Below, piece by piece: positions 38,733 to 51,824 of a DNA stretch of 64,000 nucleotides. The position numbers and the translations under genes were made by a program. The stretch spans positions 4,109,433-4,173,432 of the forward strand of contig NC_052676.1 of NCBI RefSeq assembly GCF_016802725.1, written 5' to 3'. Numbering within the stretch: position 1 is the first letter of the stretch; each line of letters begins with the position of its first letter. The notes under the pieces are model-generated. The model ran no database searches. It had not been told where the DNA came from and saw nothing but the letters and a program-made list of their open reading frames with translations. This DNA is from Solenopsis invicta. Its lineage: Eukaryota > Arthropoda > Insecta > Hymenoptera > Formicidae.

Positions 38733-38760
38733 GTCGGGGGCTTTCTCCTGTAGGACGCGT
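38719..38760 (-). CDS. p120ctn: catenin coding exon 1 (start codon exon)
   Basis: Bounded by a TTTTCAG acceptor (exon begins at 38760) and a GTAAGC donor below 38719. The ATG lies at 38732-38730 in the context CCCGACATGC and starts MPQYT; the last codon is split AC|C with the next exon. The frame is also open upstream of the ATG within this exon (RVLQEKAPD), so an N-terminally longer isoform is possible if an in-phase upstream exon exists. Confidence 0.7.
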
Positions 38761-39204
38761 CTGAAAACGATATGTTTTTCTTTTAGAACTCGTTACACAT
38801 TTCAACGTGCGCGAGGAAGTGCTTTGTAAAACGCTAACGTACTGTTTAAGAGAGCAAGAAGAAAGTGAAAGAGAAAGGGGGAAGTACCTTACGATTTTAC
38901 AGTATACACTACGTAAGCTAAATGCTACAGAATTATTTTCTGAAACGAGGATAGCACTATTAAATTTCGATTGTCAAGCAGTTTAGCGCCCATTGTAAGG
39001 CCCAAAGTCTTGAAATGTGCGATTGTGTATGAAATATGAGTCAGGTTACAAAACAAATAAAACAAATCATATAAAAAAAAAATGTAAAAGATATATACAT
39101 ACATATATAAATTATATATTTAATAATGTAATTGAAGCATTTGCTACAAAACCTAAACAAATTCATTTACATGGTACCACATCATTCTCTGTTAATAGCG
39201 TCAT

Positions 39205-39690
39205 ATTGTGAATAATTTTGTTCCGGCAAGATTTAAATAGAAAACAAGATCATATAAATAGGTAGTACATATAAAATTTCCGCAAGAATCAAACAGCTTC
39301 AGAGACTTTCATTTTATTTTTTTTCTTTCTAAAATATTAGTTATGCTCTAAAATTTTGTAAATAAAAATTGTTAAATAATACTTTCCTCTTCACCTTTAT
39401 CATTATTGTTATAAAAGTAAATTATTATAGAATAAATTGATAGATATAAATTGTCTACAAGTGCCAAACAAGAGATTTTTTTTTAAATATATCTTCAAAA
39501 TATTAATCAATATCGACCCCATTATTTTGTTCTTAAAGCTGTCATACATGCGGGAAAAAGTTATCATATTTGTCACATTGAACGGTATGAAGATAAAAAG
39601 TTTTTTGTTTCGTGAAAAATTAACTTTTTGGAATTGTTTGGTTTTTGTAGGAAACCCTTCAATTTTAAATGGAATAAATAAAACTGTCAT
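39205..39690. repeat. family E repeat, fullest copy
   Basis: Left part AATAATTTTGTTCCGG, ATATAAATAGGTAGTACATA and TAAAATTTCCGCAAG. Right part AACTTTTTGGAATTGTTTGG. The left part recurs at 55430-55545 and the right part at 47215-47290 and 56270-56345. Confidence 0.6.
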
Positions 39691-41366
39691 TCACAAACTA
39701 AAATAATAGATCTCTTTGAGATTGAAACAGATATAAGCACACAAATAAAAATAAATAATTCTGCTTTTAATAAAAATCCAGAACGAGGATTCCCAAACTA
39801 TTGATCGCGGAAAATTTTTCAGCGATGGTAGCAATCAACACCACAAATTTCGAAGTAAACTACAATTATTGAACTTCTTATGCATGAAAAAATATTACGA
39901 TCAATATCGTCGAGAGAAGCTAGCTGTCAATACAAAAATTCTTCATATATTTATATCTCATCAGATCAGAGAGATAAATTTATGAAATTATATTTAATAA
40001 AAAATTAAAAATAAGTGAGAGAAAAGCAAAATATAAAACTGAAGTAGTATAAATAAATTATCGATTTATACGCTTTTTTTTCCTCGCGTCTTTTAATATC
40101 TGCTAAAGCCAGGTTAATCGTGGATATTCGCCGTTTTGAAAAATGGAACACGGGTCCACACTAGTTTGGGAAACCTCGATTAATTAAAAATTATATTATT
40201 TTAGTATTGTTTTTTTAATGCTTTTTAAATTCTTATTAAAATCATTCGTAACAGAGTAAATGACAACGTTATAAATGGATGACACGACCATTGCGGGAAA
40301 TCGCGTGTCATCCAGATATTGACGTCGCAGTCAATGATAATTTTATACAACGATATTCCATTCATTCATTCCGAAATAATAATCTACTTATCGAAATGTG
40401 GCACGCAGAACATATACAAGACAACTATATAAAATAGGTTGCCGAATTTTCCGCCATACTCTTCGATCGATTCGGAATTGATCTCTTTTTAGTGAAACTT
40501 TTTACCACAAAATTTATTTTAAAAGTTTCTTTCAAAAATTAAATCAAGAATAATATTTTGCTGCTTAGTCTTTTACAAACCACATTTTCAGGAAAAATCG
40601 ATCAAAGAGTACGCAAATTATACGTGGAAAAAGAAAGGATTTGTTAAAACAACTAAGAACTTTATTGATTCAGCAGATCTATAACCGTGTACCACGAACA
40701 GCTAATTTCCCATGTTGAATTACACCACAGTAAAAGTACATCTTGTATTTATGTTATAACGGTTTTTGTTAAAACTTTTGTATTGAATTTTTAACATATC
40801 CGAGTGTTAGTTTAACATAATGTGATTGTGTTATTTGAATAATTATTTTAAATTTGTATTAAATTGATATTCAATGTTTCTTTGTGTTTAAATAGTATCG
40901 ATTTATGGATGATTGGACAAATAACATAAACATAATGCAGGTTTGAAATGTAAATTGTAAGAACGAAATGTACGTGTATTAACATATTATGAATGTTAAT
41001 TTTATCGTAAAAATATATTTCCAAATTAAGTCGAGGTGTTACGTTTTTCAATATTTTTCAGAATATTTAGGTTACTTTTTAACACATTCCTCTTGTGTTA
41101 AATTAACAAGAAAATTTGAGTGAACCGTTTGGGACACGCGGTATATATTAAATTTAACACAAATTTCCCAATTGTGCAGCAAACTTTTACAACTAAAGTT
41201 AGCGATTATAACTAATTATATTTGTTATAATACCACAGAATATTTGTTAATGTAGACAACCTTTTGATGAAAATCGATAACAATCAATTGAGTACATTAA
41301 ATATAAAATTTTAATAAAATTTTTCAACAAAATATACCAACTAAAGTGACACGTACTTTCAATGCT

Positions 41367-41785
41367 GTAAACTGAGAGAAAAATTTTTTTTAAATGGAAA
41401 AAAATACATTCTCTTAAAACGATATATCTTAATGGAAACATTTGTTTGTTGTGTTTAAGTAAATAGACATGTTACCTTAAGTATATAATTTTTACATGCT
41501 TTACGTTTAAATAATGATTTTCTAAATTAATAATATTATCAAACGTAATTAAATTATTTTCTTAGATTAAAGAAGTCTGAATTATCTTGAATATATAAAA
41601 ATAGTCTAACAGTAAATATTTTCTAGAACTGTAAGAAAAATTACTCGAATAAAAATTATTTCTTCATATTTATTTACATAAATATTTCAATTAAGAAATT
41701 TTTAACGTGACTACAAATAGTAAACAAGTTATTAGGACCCAAAGAGTAAAATAACTTTTTGTTAGATATTTTTTTCCCCGTGTAA
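41367..41785. repeat. family C repeat copy 1 (about 420 bases)
   Basis: Shares colinear blocks with 45200-45610 and 51825-52488: ACTGAGAGAAAAATTTTTTT at the left end, GTTTAAGTAAATAGAC, TAAATAATGATTTT, AATTAAATTATTTTCTTAG, AACAGTAAATATTTTCTAGA and ATAAATATTTCAATTAAGAA. No coding frame. Confidence 0.7.
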
Positions 41786-42082
41786 TGAAGAGCACTTGTT
41801 ACATTAGCAATTTCCATTGTATAATAGCAAAGAATTTGTTCAATGAGCATACTAATAATTGGTTTCACTCATAATTTCTTTGTTGCACTGTCAAGTCTCC
41901 GTATTGTTGGTCGTAGACATGGGGATTCGCGCGTAGCAGGCTATAGTTTTGCTGAATCATCCAATCTATTTTTTTCCCGTGCACGGAGGTTGTTTGCGTG
42001 GCGGCGACGATCAACGTTTCATATGTGATTGACGCGCAAGTGAAAAGCGAACCGCATGTGCAAAACAGAACGAGGGATGCAC

Positions 42083-42085
42083 ACT

Positions 42086-42116
<31 letters not shown>

Positions 42117-42123
42117 ACACACG
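42083..42123 (+). repeat. (AC)n microsatellite
   Basis: ACACAC run with one ATAC interruption. Confidence 0.95.
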
Positions 42124-43881
42124 CCAACTAGGCGCGACGATGATCTCGAGGAGAGTGCTACTAATTGCGCGAGACGTACTCCTCTCCTCTCGGCTGCTCG
42201 TCGCTCCGGTCATGCTAAATGATTGCGCAAACATGCGCGTCGATGCACGGCGGTGTTACTCACGCCGAAAGCGCTAACGCACGTCTTAGCGGGGATTATT
42301 AGAAATTACGCGACAAAATGTCGAGTCAATTAGGCCGCTCTAATTAGGCCGCGCCGCAGAATGCGCTCGTAATGCGGTTCATATTATACGGCGCGTGATG
42401 AAGCCGTCCTCTCGCGCTCGCGTTGCACAGTAGGCCAAAAATCTGAATACCAAGATCCGGACGTAGAGTAAAATTCAAGATAATAAATATTGATAACAAT
42501 AATAATAATTTTAATTGCAAATGAATAGATATTTGCGGTTCTGTTTTACATTTTCTTTGTAATTTTTACTGTGAAAATTTCTGAGAAAATAATACCTTTT
42601 CAATCAGCAATCGAATGGAAATTATTATTTTTTTTTTAATACGGCTTTTTGTGATTTATCTAAATGTTTTCTTTAATTTATTCGTCCCTTCTTACAAATT
42701 TGGTTTCTCGACATTTCGAAATTGTTCAAGGACTTATTTGTACATTACAAGATTAATAATCTTAAAAGCTTCCAGCCTTTATTTTAGAATGAGAAAAACG
42801 CGGTTTTACAACGATTAGTTGTCCCATGTCCGCGTTTCAGCAGCTCACTGTGCATCGTGGCGATAGCCGCGACAGGCTGCCTCGCCACCCGCGCAAATTG
42901 ACATCCTTTGTATGGTTTTATTATTCCAAATTGCGACTTAATGAGATTACGTATGCGCGCGTGTGCAAATCGCCCCGTTTGGAATCGACAACATACACGT
43001 ACGCGGGTGTAGAATTTTGTTTCGCCGGGATAATTAATCCGGGGATAAAATTGATCGTACGCTCTCGAGTTTCAGCGTGAGTAACCGCACGATTAATGGC
43101 ATGTTAGTCACCTCTGCGTGATCTCAGTGCGAGTTATGTTGTGCTCCTGTCTCTGCTCAATCCGGCGATTCACCAGCCTAATGGTTGATCATTCGCAGAA
43201 TTATCAAAATCGTTCGCTCTATCGTCGTTACTCTATAGTGCGTGTTGTAACTGTCTTTTTCGCCGGAGACGCACCATCGTGCGATCTCGGGGCGCTCTCG
43301 AAACGTTCAACGAGACTTTAAATTTTAAGGGAACCGATTCGAATTGAGACGACTCGATAAGCAGCGGAATTCGCTGGCGATTCGCACGAGAGAAAACGTG
43401 TGGCCTCGTTGTTCATTTTCAGTATCCCGAAGCTTAACGCGCCGAAATCTTTTCAATCCTTCACGTTGGCTAACTTTGTAATTATGCCTGAATTATCGCA
43501 AAGGAAAGTTGGTGTCAAAGTCGTCAGAAAGTAAGAGACTGGAGTTTACTGGCCGGGAAAATGCTCCGCGGAATTTACTGCGAAATAGAGACGGGACTAC
43601 AAATTGTTGAACACCCAGGAAAAAGAAAGGAAGAATAAGTGCCCGAAATGTAAATGTGTAATGCCTGTAAGAGTTCGACGCGACTTGTGACAATGAATAG
43701 ATAAATGGAATCAAGCGACATTACAACGAGATACACCAAATTTAATGTTTTTTTTTTTCTATCGAATACACGATAATCGGAGAAACGTGCGAGAAATCCA
43801 CCGCGGTCTACCGACGGTTTAATTTTAACATAGAGAAAGACACTTACAGACAGGAGTCAACCAGCTGATTATTTGACATAC

Positions 43882-43928
43882 CAGCTGATTTGCGTCTCTT
43901 GCGCCCGAGCAGTGGATGATGATGTCCC
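43882..43928 (-). other. p120ctn: candidate 5' untranslated exon of the catenin gene
   Basis: A 47-base block between a good acceptor (TTCTGCTTTCAG) and a good donor (GTATGT) on the minus strand, 5.1 kb upstream of the start-codon exon. Spliced to the exon starting at 38760 it creates an in-frame TGA (AGC TG|A) just before the MPQYT frame, which would make MPQYT the true start. An alternative reading gives a basic HHHPLLGRKRRKSA peptide, but its phase does not fit the next exon. Confidence 0.3.
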
Positions 43929-44052
43929 CTGAAAGCAGAAATATCGGAAATGTCTTACTGCAGTTCAGTCATCACAAATTACGGAAAATAATCTTACTTA
44001 TTAATGCAGACGTATCTTCCGCGAAAGTAAATTTAGAAAAAAGTTGTAGCTG

Positions 44053-44162
44053 CACTGAGGAAAAAAAGTTGTTAACTGGAATAAATTTTTTCAGCCCATC
44101 TATTTCTGTATCTAAGTTGTATATGTTATATTTACAAAAGTTAACAATTTGTTCCCAGTTTA
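44053..44162. repeat. family B, short copy
   Basis: Begins CACTGAGGAAAAAAAGTTGT with TAACTGGAATAAATTTTTTCA and ends near AAAGTTAACAATTTGTTCCC. It shares the family B end sequence but lacks a clear full right arm. Confidence 0.5.
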
Positions 44163-45199
44163 TCATTTAAAGTTGAGAATGTATTGATGATCGATACTTT
44201 CTCTCTCTCTCTCTCACGCCAGTTCTTTATGATTGAGGATCATGGTCCCCGTTTGATGCATGCTTTCATGCATGCTCCAAGATGACTCTTAGCAAAGATT
44301 TGTCATTGCCTTGTGAGAAGTGGTGATCAATTAAAAATCCTGGATGGATTTTTGGCATAGAGAGCAGACATGCAACTTTTATGCCACAATCAAATGATCG
44401 ATGCAAAAAAAAAAAAACTGACTTTTATTAAAAACAACAATTTTTAACTTGTGTATTTGGATTCTGTGAGATAATTATTGGTTTTAATTCTGTAAAATAA
44501 TTGAAGTGTTTTTGATAACAGTTAATAAGATTTCAGATACTGTTCATGCATTCTTAATTAAAAATTTCGATCGTGACTGTATAATTAGATGATTGCGATA
44601 TTTCACTGTTTACTTATGTATGAAAATCTTACAACAGCTTAATTTTTAATTAATATTTTTCTAACAATATTTTAAATTATTTTTTCAACAGAGTTGTCAA
44701 ATTTTCCGTTACATGTCTAGTTCGTCAAAATTCACCTTACTCACAAACATATTTTTATCAGATTTTTGCCTGAAAAAACTACATTGGAGTGGAATTTTTG
44801 CAAAGACGTGTAAAAAGATTCGCTCTAACTGTTCGTATAATTTTTAGGTATCGAAACATTTTAAAAAGTAACGTAGTCGTACGATGTGCATCTGTTATAA
44901 GAGACTTTATATAAACTTTAACTTAAAATTTTATATGAACCGTGTGTCTTGACCTGCTCGCCACTTTTTATAAAACCACGAGTTAAATATACCAAATACA
45001 AATTAAAGGATGCTAAATAGTAAATAAATTTAATTTATAATTGTCAGTTATACAGTTAACATTATGGCGAATTAAACTTTTACTTTAGAAACTACTCATT
45101 CAATCGGTTCGAAATTTTAATACAACATTAATTTGGCTTTAAATATTATGCTATTTAAGTTTTAAACGAATTTTGATCTTTTGATCATACTTCTTTAAA

Positions 45200-45610
45200 C
45201 ACGCTGAAAGAAAATTTTTTTTAGATGAAGAAAAAATATATTTTTTTAAACCATATATTTTGATGCAAGTATTCGATCGTTCTATTTCAATAAAAATATT
45301 TAATTTTAAATAAATATTACCTTAAATGTATTATGCTGTCTTTTTACACTTTTCACGTTTAAATAATTATTTTACAAATGAGCTACAATAATAATATTAC
45401 TAAACTTAATAAAATTGTTTTTCTAGATTAGAAACTAATTATCTTGAATATAAAATTAGTCTAACGGTAAATAATTTCTGAAACTGCAAGAAAAAATTAC
45501 TTGACTAAAATGATTTCGTTTTATTTGAAATAAATATTTCAATTAAGAGATTTTTAATTCGACTGCAAGTAAATAAACTAACTTTTAAAGATATTTTTTG
45601 TCTTTGTGTA
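45200..45610. repeat. family C repeat copy 2
   Basis: Colinear with the copy at 41367: CACGCTGAAAGAAAATTTTT start, TTGATGCAAGTATT, CACGTTTAAATAATTATTTT, AACGGTAAATAATTTCTGAA and AATATTTCAATTAAGAGATT. Confidence 0.7.
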
Positions 45611-46074
45611 CGAATCATAAATTAACACGCGTGAAGTCATAAAATACTTTATACCTTCGCTCCAAACAAAATCCGTATCGAGAGTATCACATATCTTCTC
45701 TCCTGACGGACGTAATTTAAAATTGATAAATCACGCTTAGCATTAAATACGAAGTTAAACCGACGGCCGAACGGCGTTATTATCTTCTCTATCCATTTAT
45801 CGTAATTCTCCGTTTGTATTGTACCCTGCGAATTAGCTCTAACGATTGATTTAGGTGCCGTAATCCGTAATTAGTTGTTGGCCCACCGTATAACGATATC
45901 TCGGCGGAGAAATCCTTTTAATTCATCACCTAACACGTCCGGGACCTTCTCCGAGCTGCGATTAATTTCTCGCCCAGGCGCCCCTTTTACCCGCGCTTTT
46001 CGATTTACCGCGGATTTCCCGTGGCTGGCAACGAAAACCTCGACGTAAATTAGCGTCCATTGAGAAAGATAGAC

Positions 46075-46215
46075 AGAGAGAGAGAGAGAGAGAAAGAAAG
46101 AGAGAGACCGGGAATCGTGTCGCTCGCGGCGCGAAATAACTCGCGATATTCGATCATCGGAATAGAAAAAGGGCTCGACAAAAGTAATCTGGCTCGTCAT
46201 TCTTTCTCTCTCTTT

Positions 46216-46247
<32 letters not shown>
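46075..46247 (+). repeat. paired AG microsatellites
   Basis: AGAG run at 46075-46108 and another at 46217-46247, separated by unique CpG-rich sequence. Confidence 0.9.
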
Positions 46248-46248
<1 letters not shown>

Positions 46249-46811
46249 CTATCGAAGTTCTTTTCACGGACGAATCGGTCGATTTTCGGAATAATCGAGC
46301 AGGTCGCCGCGATCGACGCGGAGAGACGGCGAGCGGAGTATTCCGCGGACGGAAAACAGACGGAAAATTTACCGCGCGTGGGCGAGAGGACGGACCGGGC
46401 GATAATTAATTTATGCCCCAAATGCTTTATTAATGAGAGCACTTGATTACCGGCGGCGAAATGAACATTGCGCCCGCCGTCGCAATGGAAAAATAACGGA
46501 CCTCCCCCGTTCCCGGGTTATCGTTTGTACGCCGAGTATACTGTATGAAATTGCGATCGTAATGCGTTTAAATTTACGCGATGCCTCGCAAAGTTAGTTT
46601 CGCGAGGAGGACGTGGACGTGATAACGCAAAATTTTCGGGCGATTAGACCGCGAACCGCCCGTCTGCGATTCGCGGTTAGCCGTGACAATTTTCCCATTC
46701 TTATTATTATTTACATCGACGTTTGTTTTAATCTTCATTTACAAAAATGCGGATCGTGATATTTTTTACATGACGTATCCCCTTCTGTATTTTACATCTC
46801 GTTTGTGTGCG

Positions 46812-47062
46812 CGCAGTGGAAGATCGCTGAAGTATCTAAAAATTTAGATGGATACTTCAGATATCTAAAAATGATTTTTTTTGTTGTACCATCAAAAATA
46901 ATTACGTAGGACGCTGAAGCATGATGAGCGATGCTGCAAAAAGTGTCAAAATATTCTCGCAACCAGCTCGAACGTCCTATATAATTATTTTCAGGGCCCA
47001 ACAAAAAAATTATCGTATCTAGTGCTAAATTTTTAGATAGGGTCATTGCACCAGTCGCTAAA
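46812..47062. repeat. family D repeat, copy 4
   Basis: Palindromic: GAAGTATCTAAAAATTTAGA facing GTGCTAAATTTTTAGATAGG, TAATTACGTAGGACGCTGAA facing AACGTCCTATATAATTATTT, centre GCGATGCTGCAAAAAGTG. Confidence 0.65.
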
Positions 47063-47154
47063 CAGTCGCAGTAAATAGCTGTTTAAAAAAAATATTAAAT
47101 ATAAAATTTTCGTAAGTATGAAAACAAGTTTAAATGTTTTTTTTTTAATGGGTT

Positions 47155-47330
47155 CTAAAAATATTAATTAAAGTTCACAACTTTTCTCTTGTATTTATCA
47201 TATGTCTGAAGAAAACAAGAAGAAGAGAAGTTTTTTCCTTGAAAGTTTTACTTTTTGGAATTGCTTGGTTTACGTAAAAAAAACCCCTTTAATATTAAGT
47301 TGTTTTACTTGTTCATTGACTGGTGCAGTT
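47155..47330. repeat. family E repeat, right-hand fragment
   Basis: GAAGAGAAGTTTTTTCCTTG, then TTTACTTTTTGGAATTGCTT, matching the right part of the copy at 39205. Confidence 0.5.
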
Positions 47331-50300
47331 GGTCATACGTTAGTTCTTTCCGTATACATGGAGAGAATCTTCTCATAAAAATTATTCTAAAAATATCATG
47401 AAAGGACATTGCACAATATTTCGAAGAATTCTGCACGATTTTCTTTCCATTAATATTTACTGCACGTTTTATATTCAACACAGTAAAATATAAAATACTA
47501 TTTATTTTTACTAAACTGTATAGTTACAAATTTTCGTGATTTTAAAACGTGTTGAATAGCTAATGATTTTTTATTGTTTTAAATAGAATAAATAAGTAAC
47601 GATAAACATACAATGCTTTATGTAAATTTTACAATACAACATGATATTTTCTACCTGGCTTGGTCGCTCAGAATAATTTTACCATGCAGTATGCGTAATT
47701 GATTGGTGCAATGTTTATATCATAAATAGCCAATGTGTAACGCATTTATCAATAAAAGAAACGGTGTAATATGTAGACAGGAGGTAGTTGAAGGTCCAGA
47801 TATTACGATTGTACCAGGAGTTTGAATTCTACTAGGGTAAGCTTATTTATCAAAAGATAATACATGTAATATTAAATAAATTTCGTATAATTAAATAAAA
47901 AAATTGTGTCTCGAGTTGATTTGCCAAAGAACATTTTACAATGCAGCACTGTAATTTTTATTAAGCAGTTTATAAAATGTCCTTTGTATATTTTAAAAAT
48001 TCCTATCGTTATTCATAGTATTGTATTTAATAGGTTGCTAAAAATTATCCTAAATTTATCATCACGTGATAAAATTTGCGAGTAAATTTTGCGGTAAAAT
48101 AAAGACAAATTTTGTATATGATTATATATCATTGTACAAAAAAAAAAAAAAAAAATTTTTGCTTCGAGTTCTAAAAATTTTGCCTGAAAATATTTTACAA
48201 CGCCGTACGATAACTTTTATTAAGCAATTTATAAAATGTATTTCACAAATTCCTATCGTTACTCATAATATTAGGCTGCCAACAGTTGTCATGAGCTACC
48301 ATCGCGCGCAGTAAAATTTTCAGCGAATATTGCGGTAATATATAACGAAAAATTATCTCCGTGTAGAATCCAATATCGTGATTTATTATGTATATTGTAT
48401 CGTGATTACTTTATTAATACCGGTAATTTCGCAAGCCGCCGCGGAGGTACAGCAATTTCCGCGTGTCGATGCTTCCGCAAGGGCGCAGAGATTCATTTTC
48501 AAAGATCCATCCCGCCTCTCGCGCGGGGAGGAAAAGTTATAAAGGCTTATAAAGGCGCTTACGGAGGCTTATAAAAGCGCACGAAGCGCGTTCGCGGTGA
48601 CGATTCTCGTGAATTAATAAAACGGTATATTAACAATCGTGCGTGGATGGCGCGCACCGCCGCCGCCGCCGCCGCCGCAGCGGAAGCGGAAAGGGAGGAG
48701 GATGCGAAGAGGAGACGAGACCGCCGTTTATCCCCCCCTCCCTCCTCGTCCTTCCCGTCTCCCGCGGGAGCAGAAAAATCGTGGATCGTCGCGGCTCGTT
48801 GAATGATACGGAACGGGGCCCGCGCAATGCGGAAATACATCCCGAAAAAGATATTAATTACGCGAGCAAATAGCGTTGCGTCGCGTGCGCGTATGCGAAG
48901 ATAGATGGAGGGGGGGGGGAGGGGTGCGAGCCCCCACGTTTGGCGATATATATCCCGCAATGAGACGGCTCGCGCGTCCCGCATTGAAACAGTTGAACCG
49001 TTAATTACGACGGATATCCACCGGCGTTAATTTAAAATTGCCATTAACGCGCGCGCAATGATAGAAAACCAATTACTGTCGCATTTCGACGATAATGGGA
49101 AATAACGTATGGCGGGGGAGGGGAGGGGAGGGGGAAGAGTCCCGCGGGGCAACAGACGGATAATCCGTTGTTAATTCATCTGGTAATATTAATTTTTTTT
49201 TTAATCGGCTGAAAAGACGATGCACCGCGCGAGAGAGAAATTAATTAGAGTCAGGTCGGACGCGATTATCCTCGATAATTTACCGCGATTATCCGCGAAT
49301 TTAGAAAGTCTCTCGTAATACCTGCTTAAAACCATAAATGACGCGATATGAAAATGGACGGGGAGGAACACGCGCGACAATCGTTTTGTTGCGAAAACAT
49401 CGATTGTCGCGCGCCGACCGCGTTTGATCTGCTTCCGGCCGATCCAGTCTCGCGCATGCACACCCGATAATCTGCTTTGGGCTAATAATGTCCGCGCCGT
49501 ATTTGACGATTCGCCGGCGGTTTTTACGGGATTTAATGATCGATTTTCGTCCCGTTCCGCCCCGCCAAAGAGCGATTCTCGTTTCGCCTGTCTCTCGATC
49601 CGCGTGTGATTGATAGCGAATTTTTTATCGCGCGCCTCCCGATAATCCGCTCCAAGGTAATAATGTGCGGGCGGCGGTGTTTGTCCGCGACGCGCCCCCT
49701 CCCGGAGCGGGACAAATTTTTAAATCGGATTTAATAATCAATCCACTTTGTGGCCGTCGATGTTCATTTCGTTCGGCGTTCGTACGCTTTCGGGCACTCG
49801 ATCGAGACGGGCGGGCCCCGGTCTCGTTCCGTTTGACGCGATCCGCGCCGCGGTGCACGCGCGAGACCCGCGAGCGGGTGAGAATGTAGAGCGCGACCAG
49901 TGCTGGGAAAATATAGTAATAAAAATATTTATTTAAAAATGTACAAAATATTAGATCTAATAAGTACTTCTATAAACATGAAAAAAAAACAAGTGGTATT
50001 TTTTTATAAATATATCCTTTGAATAAATATTTTGAATATGGAATCTATTTCAATTATTTCCCAGTACCGAAGGCGACGCACGGTGTGCCACTTGTCAAAT
50101 GTAGGTCGACGAGTGAAGTAGTTCTTTTCTAAAATTCATCTAAAAGTTAGTGCATTTTTATTTTTGTTCTATTGTTTGCCAATAGAATAAAATTTTAAAA
50201 GAAAACAATTTACTTCGTTTAATAAGATTTATCGATTAGGAAACTTATCAATTGTTTAAAAAAATATATAAACAAAAGCAAGAGCGATATATTCTAATTT

Positions 50301-51824
50301 CCAAGTGGCTTTTGTTCAGCTAGATTGGGCAAATGGCACAGTGTGCATTTATCCTCGCGATAAATCGGCGAGAACATTAGTCAAAAACTGGCAATCGTGG
50401 TTTACGGCGGATTTACGAGCGTTGCGTTCGCCTTTTTGTGAAACGGAATCGCTCCGTTTGAGAACGGACAAAAATCATCCGTCCCGCCGTCGGCGATGAT
50501 CCGCCCTCCCTCCTCGCTCCCGCGATCCACGAGGATTTCTCCTCCGGAGGAAAATTTCACGACCAGCCGGCAATCCGGGTCGCTGATTTTTAATTAAATT
50601 CGCATCGACCGTCTCGGCGAAAATATCAAACTCCGCATTAAATTTCTATTAACTCCCCGCGCCTGAGAACCTCGAGAAATTTTTCATCTAAAATTAACGT
50701 ACAGTCGCGATCAAAATTCTTAATTCGCGACAGTCGGAGAAAAAGAATTATAAAATTACCGTTAATTATATATAATGAATTACAGATTTTATCTGTATCT
50801 TATATTTGTACTGTGCTTCTTTTCAAAATATATCAGAATTCGGAGATTGCATTTTTTACGAGTATGTCTGCAGTTTTTATTTCGTGAGCTATTTCGTTAC
50901 ATCTAAAAATCGCCTCCGCTGGCAGATCGACGACCGACAGAGAGGCGACTCTCGGTAATTCTGGGTCACTCGGCGTTTTCCCCGGCGTTTTTCTCACAGC
51001 GCTTTCGCTCCCTCATTATTATATCCGCGGTCTCTCTCTCTTTCTTTCTCATCGCAGGCAGCCGGCAACAATCGAGTCGCACGCGCGTTACCGCGTCGCG
51101 ATTAGAAATTCGTATTTTTCCGGTCTTTGTCCGCGGACGTACGCGCGTGGATCGCCGATTCGCCGAGCGCGCGGTGTGCGTGCGGTGCGAGTGCTCGAAT
51201 GCAAAATAAAGATCTCGCCGGGTGATAATGGCCGCGGGACGCGCGTATGTAAATACGATCGCGTAATTACACATTGGGGGAGAGACCGGTAGTCTCGAAA
51301 GGCTTGCCGTACGCTGCCGTATAATTTACCTTGCACCCCCTCCCTCCCCGTTAACCCTACTGCCCCCCTACAGATTTCATTTGTAAAATAGTCCGCGATC
51401 TGTTCGCCGTACGAGCTCGCGGACTCGCGGCGAGGTATCTAAATGGCCGAGAAAAAGACCGGGTGTCGCGCAATATCCGCCCTCTCCCCCCCGCGTTTTT
51501 CCTCGCCGCGACTTTTCCCTCGCTACTTCGTGGAATCGCGTTGCATTCTCGTGACAACGTCACGTATCTCGGGAGCATGCCGGAAGTTTATTTATCCCCG
51601 TTTTACGCGGGAGACACGAAAGGTGCGCGGCACACGCGGAGTGAGATAAATGTAGGACTGGCTGTCAAAAGCAAATATTTTTCCCCCGAATAGCGAGCCC
51701 CGTGTGATCGTCGTCTCGATAAAATTTTATATCTCTCTTATATCTAAGGTGGTACGATCGAAAAATCGAAATGCTTCAATCTATGTAAAAAAAAAATGCG
51801 CAGTGCATTATTTAAAGAGAAGCT

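Noticed and set aside
44240..44290. TGATGCATGC...GCATGC small palindrome, considered as a miRNA hairpin
   Set aside because: Too short a stem and no known miRNA seed recognised.
48559..48984. 141-codon minus-strand frame with poly-Ala
   Set aside because: Produced by a GCC triplet run in CpG-rich DNA; no supporting signals.
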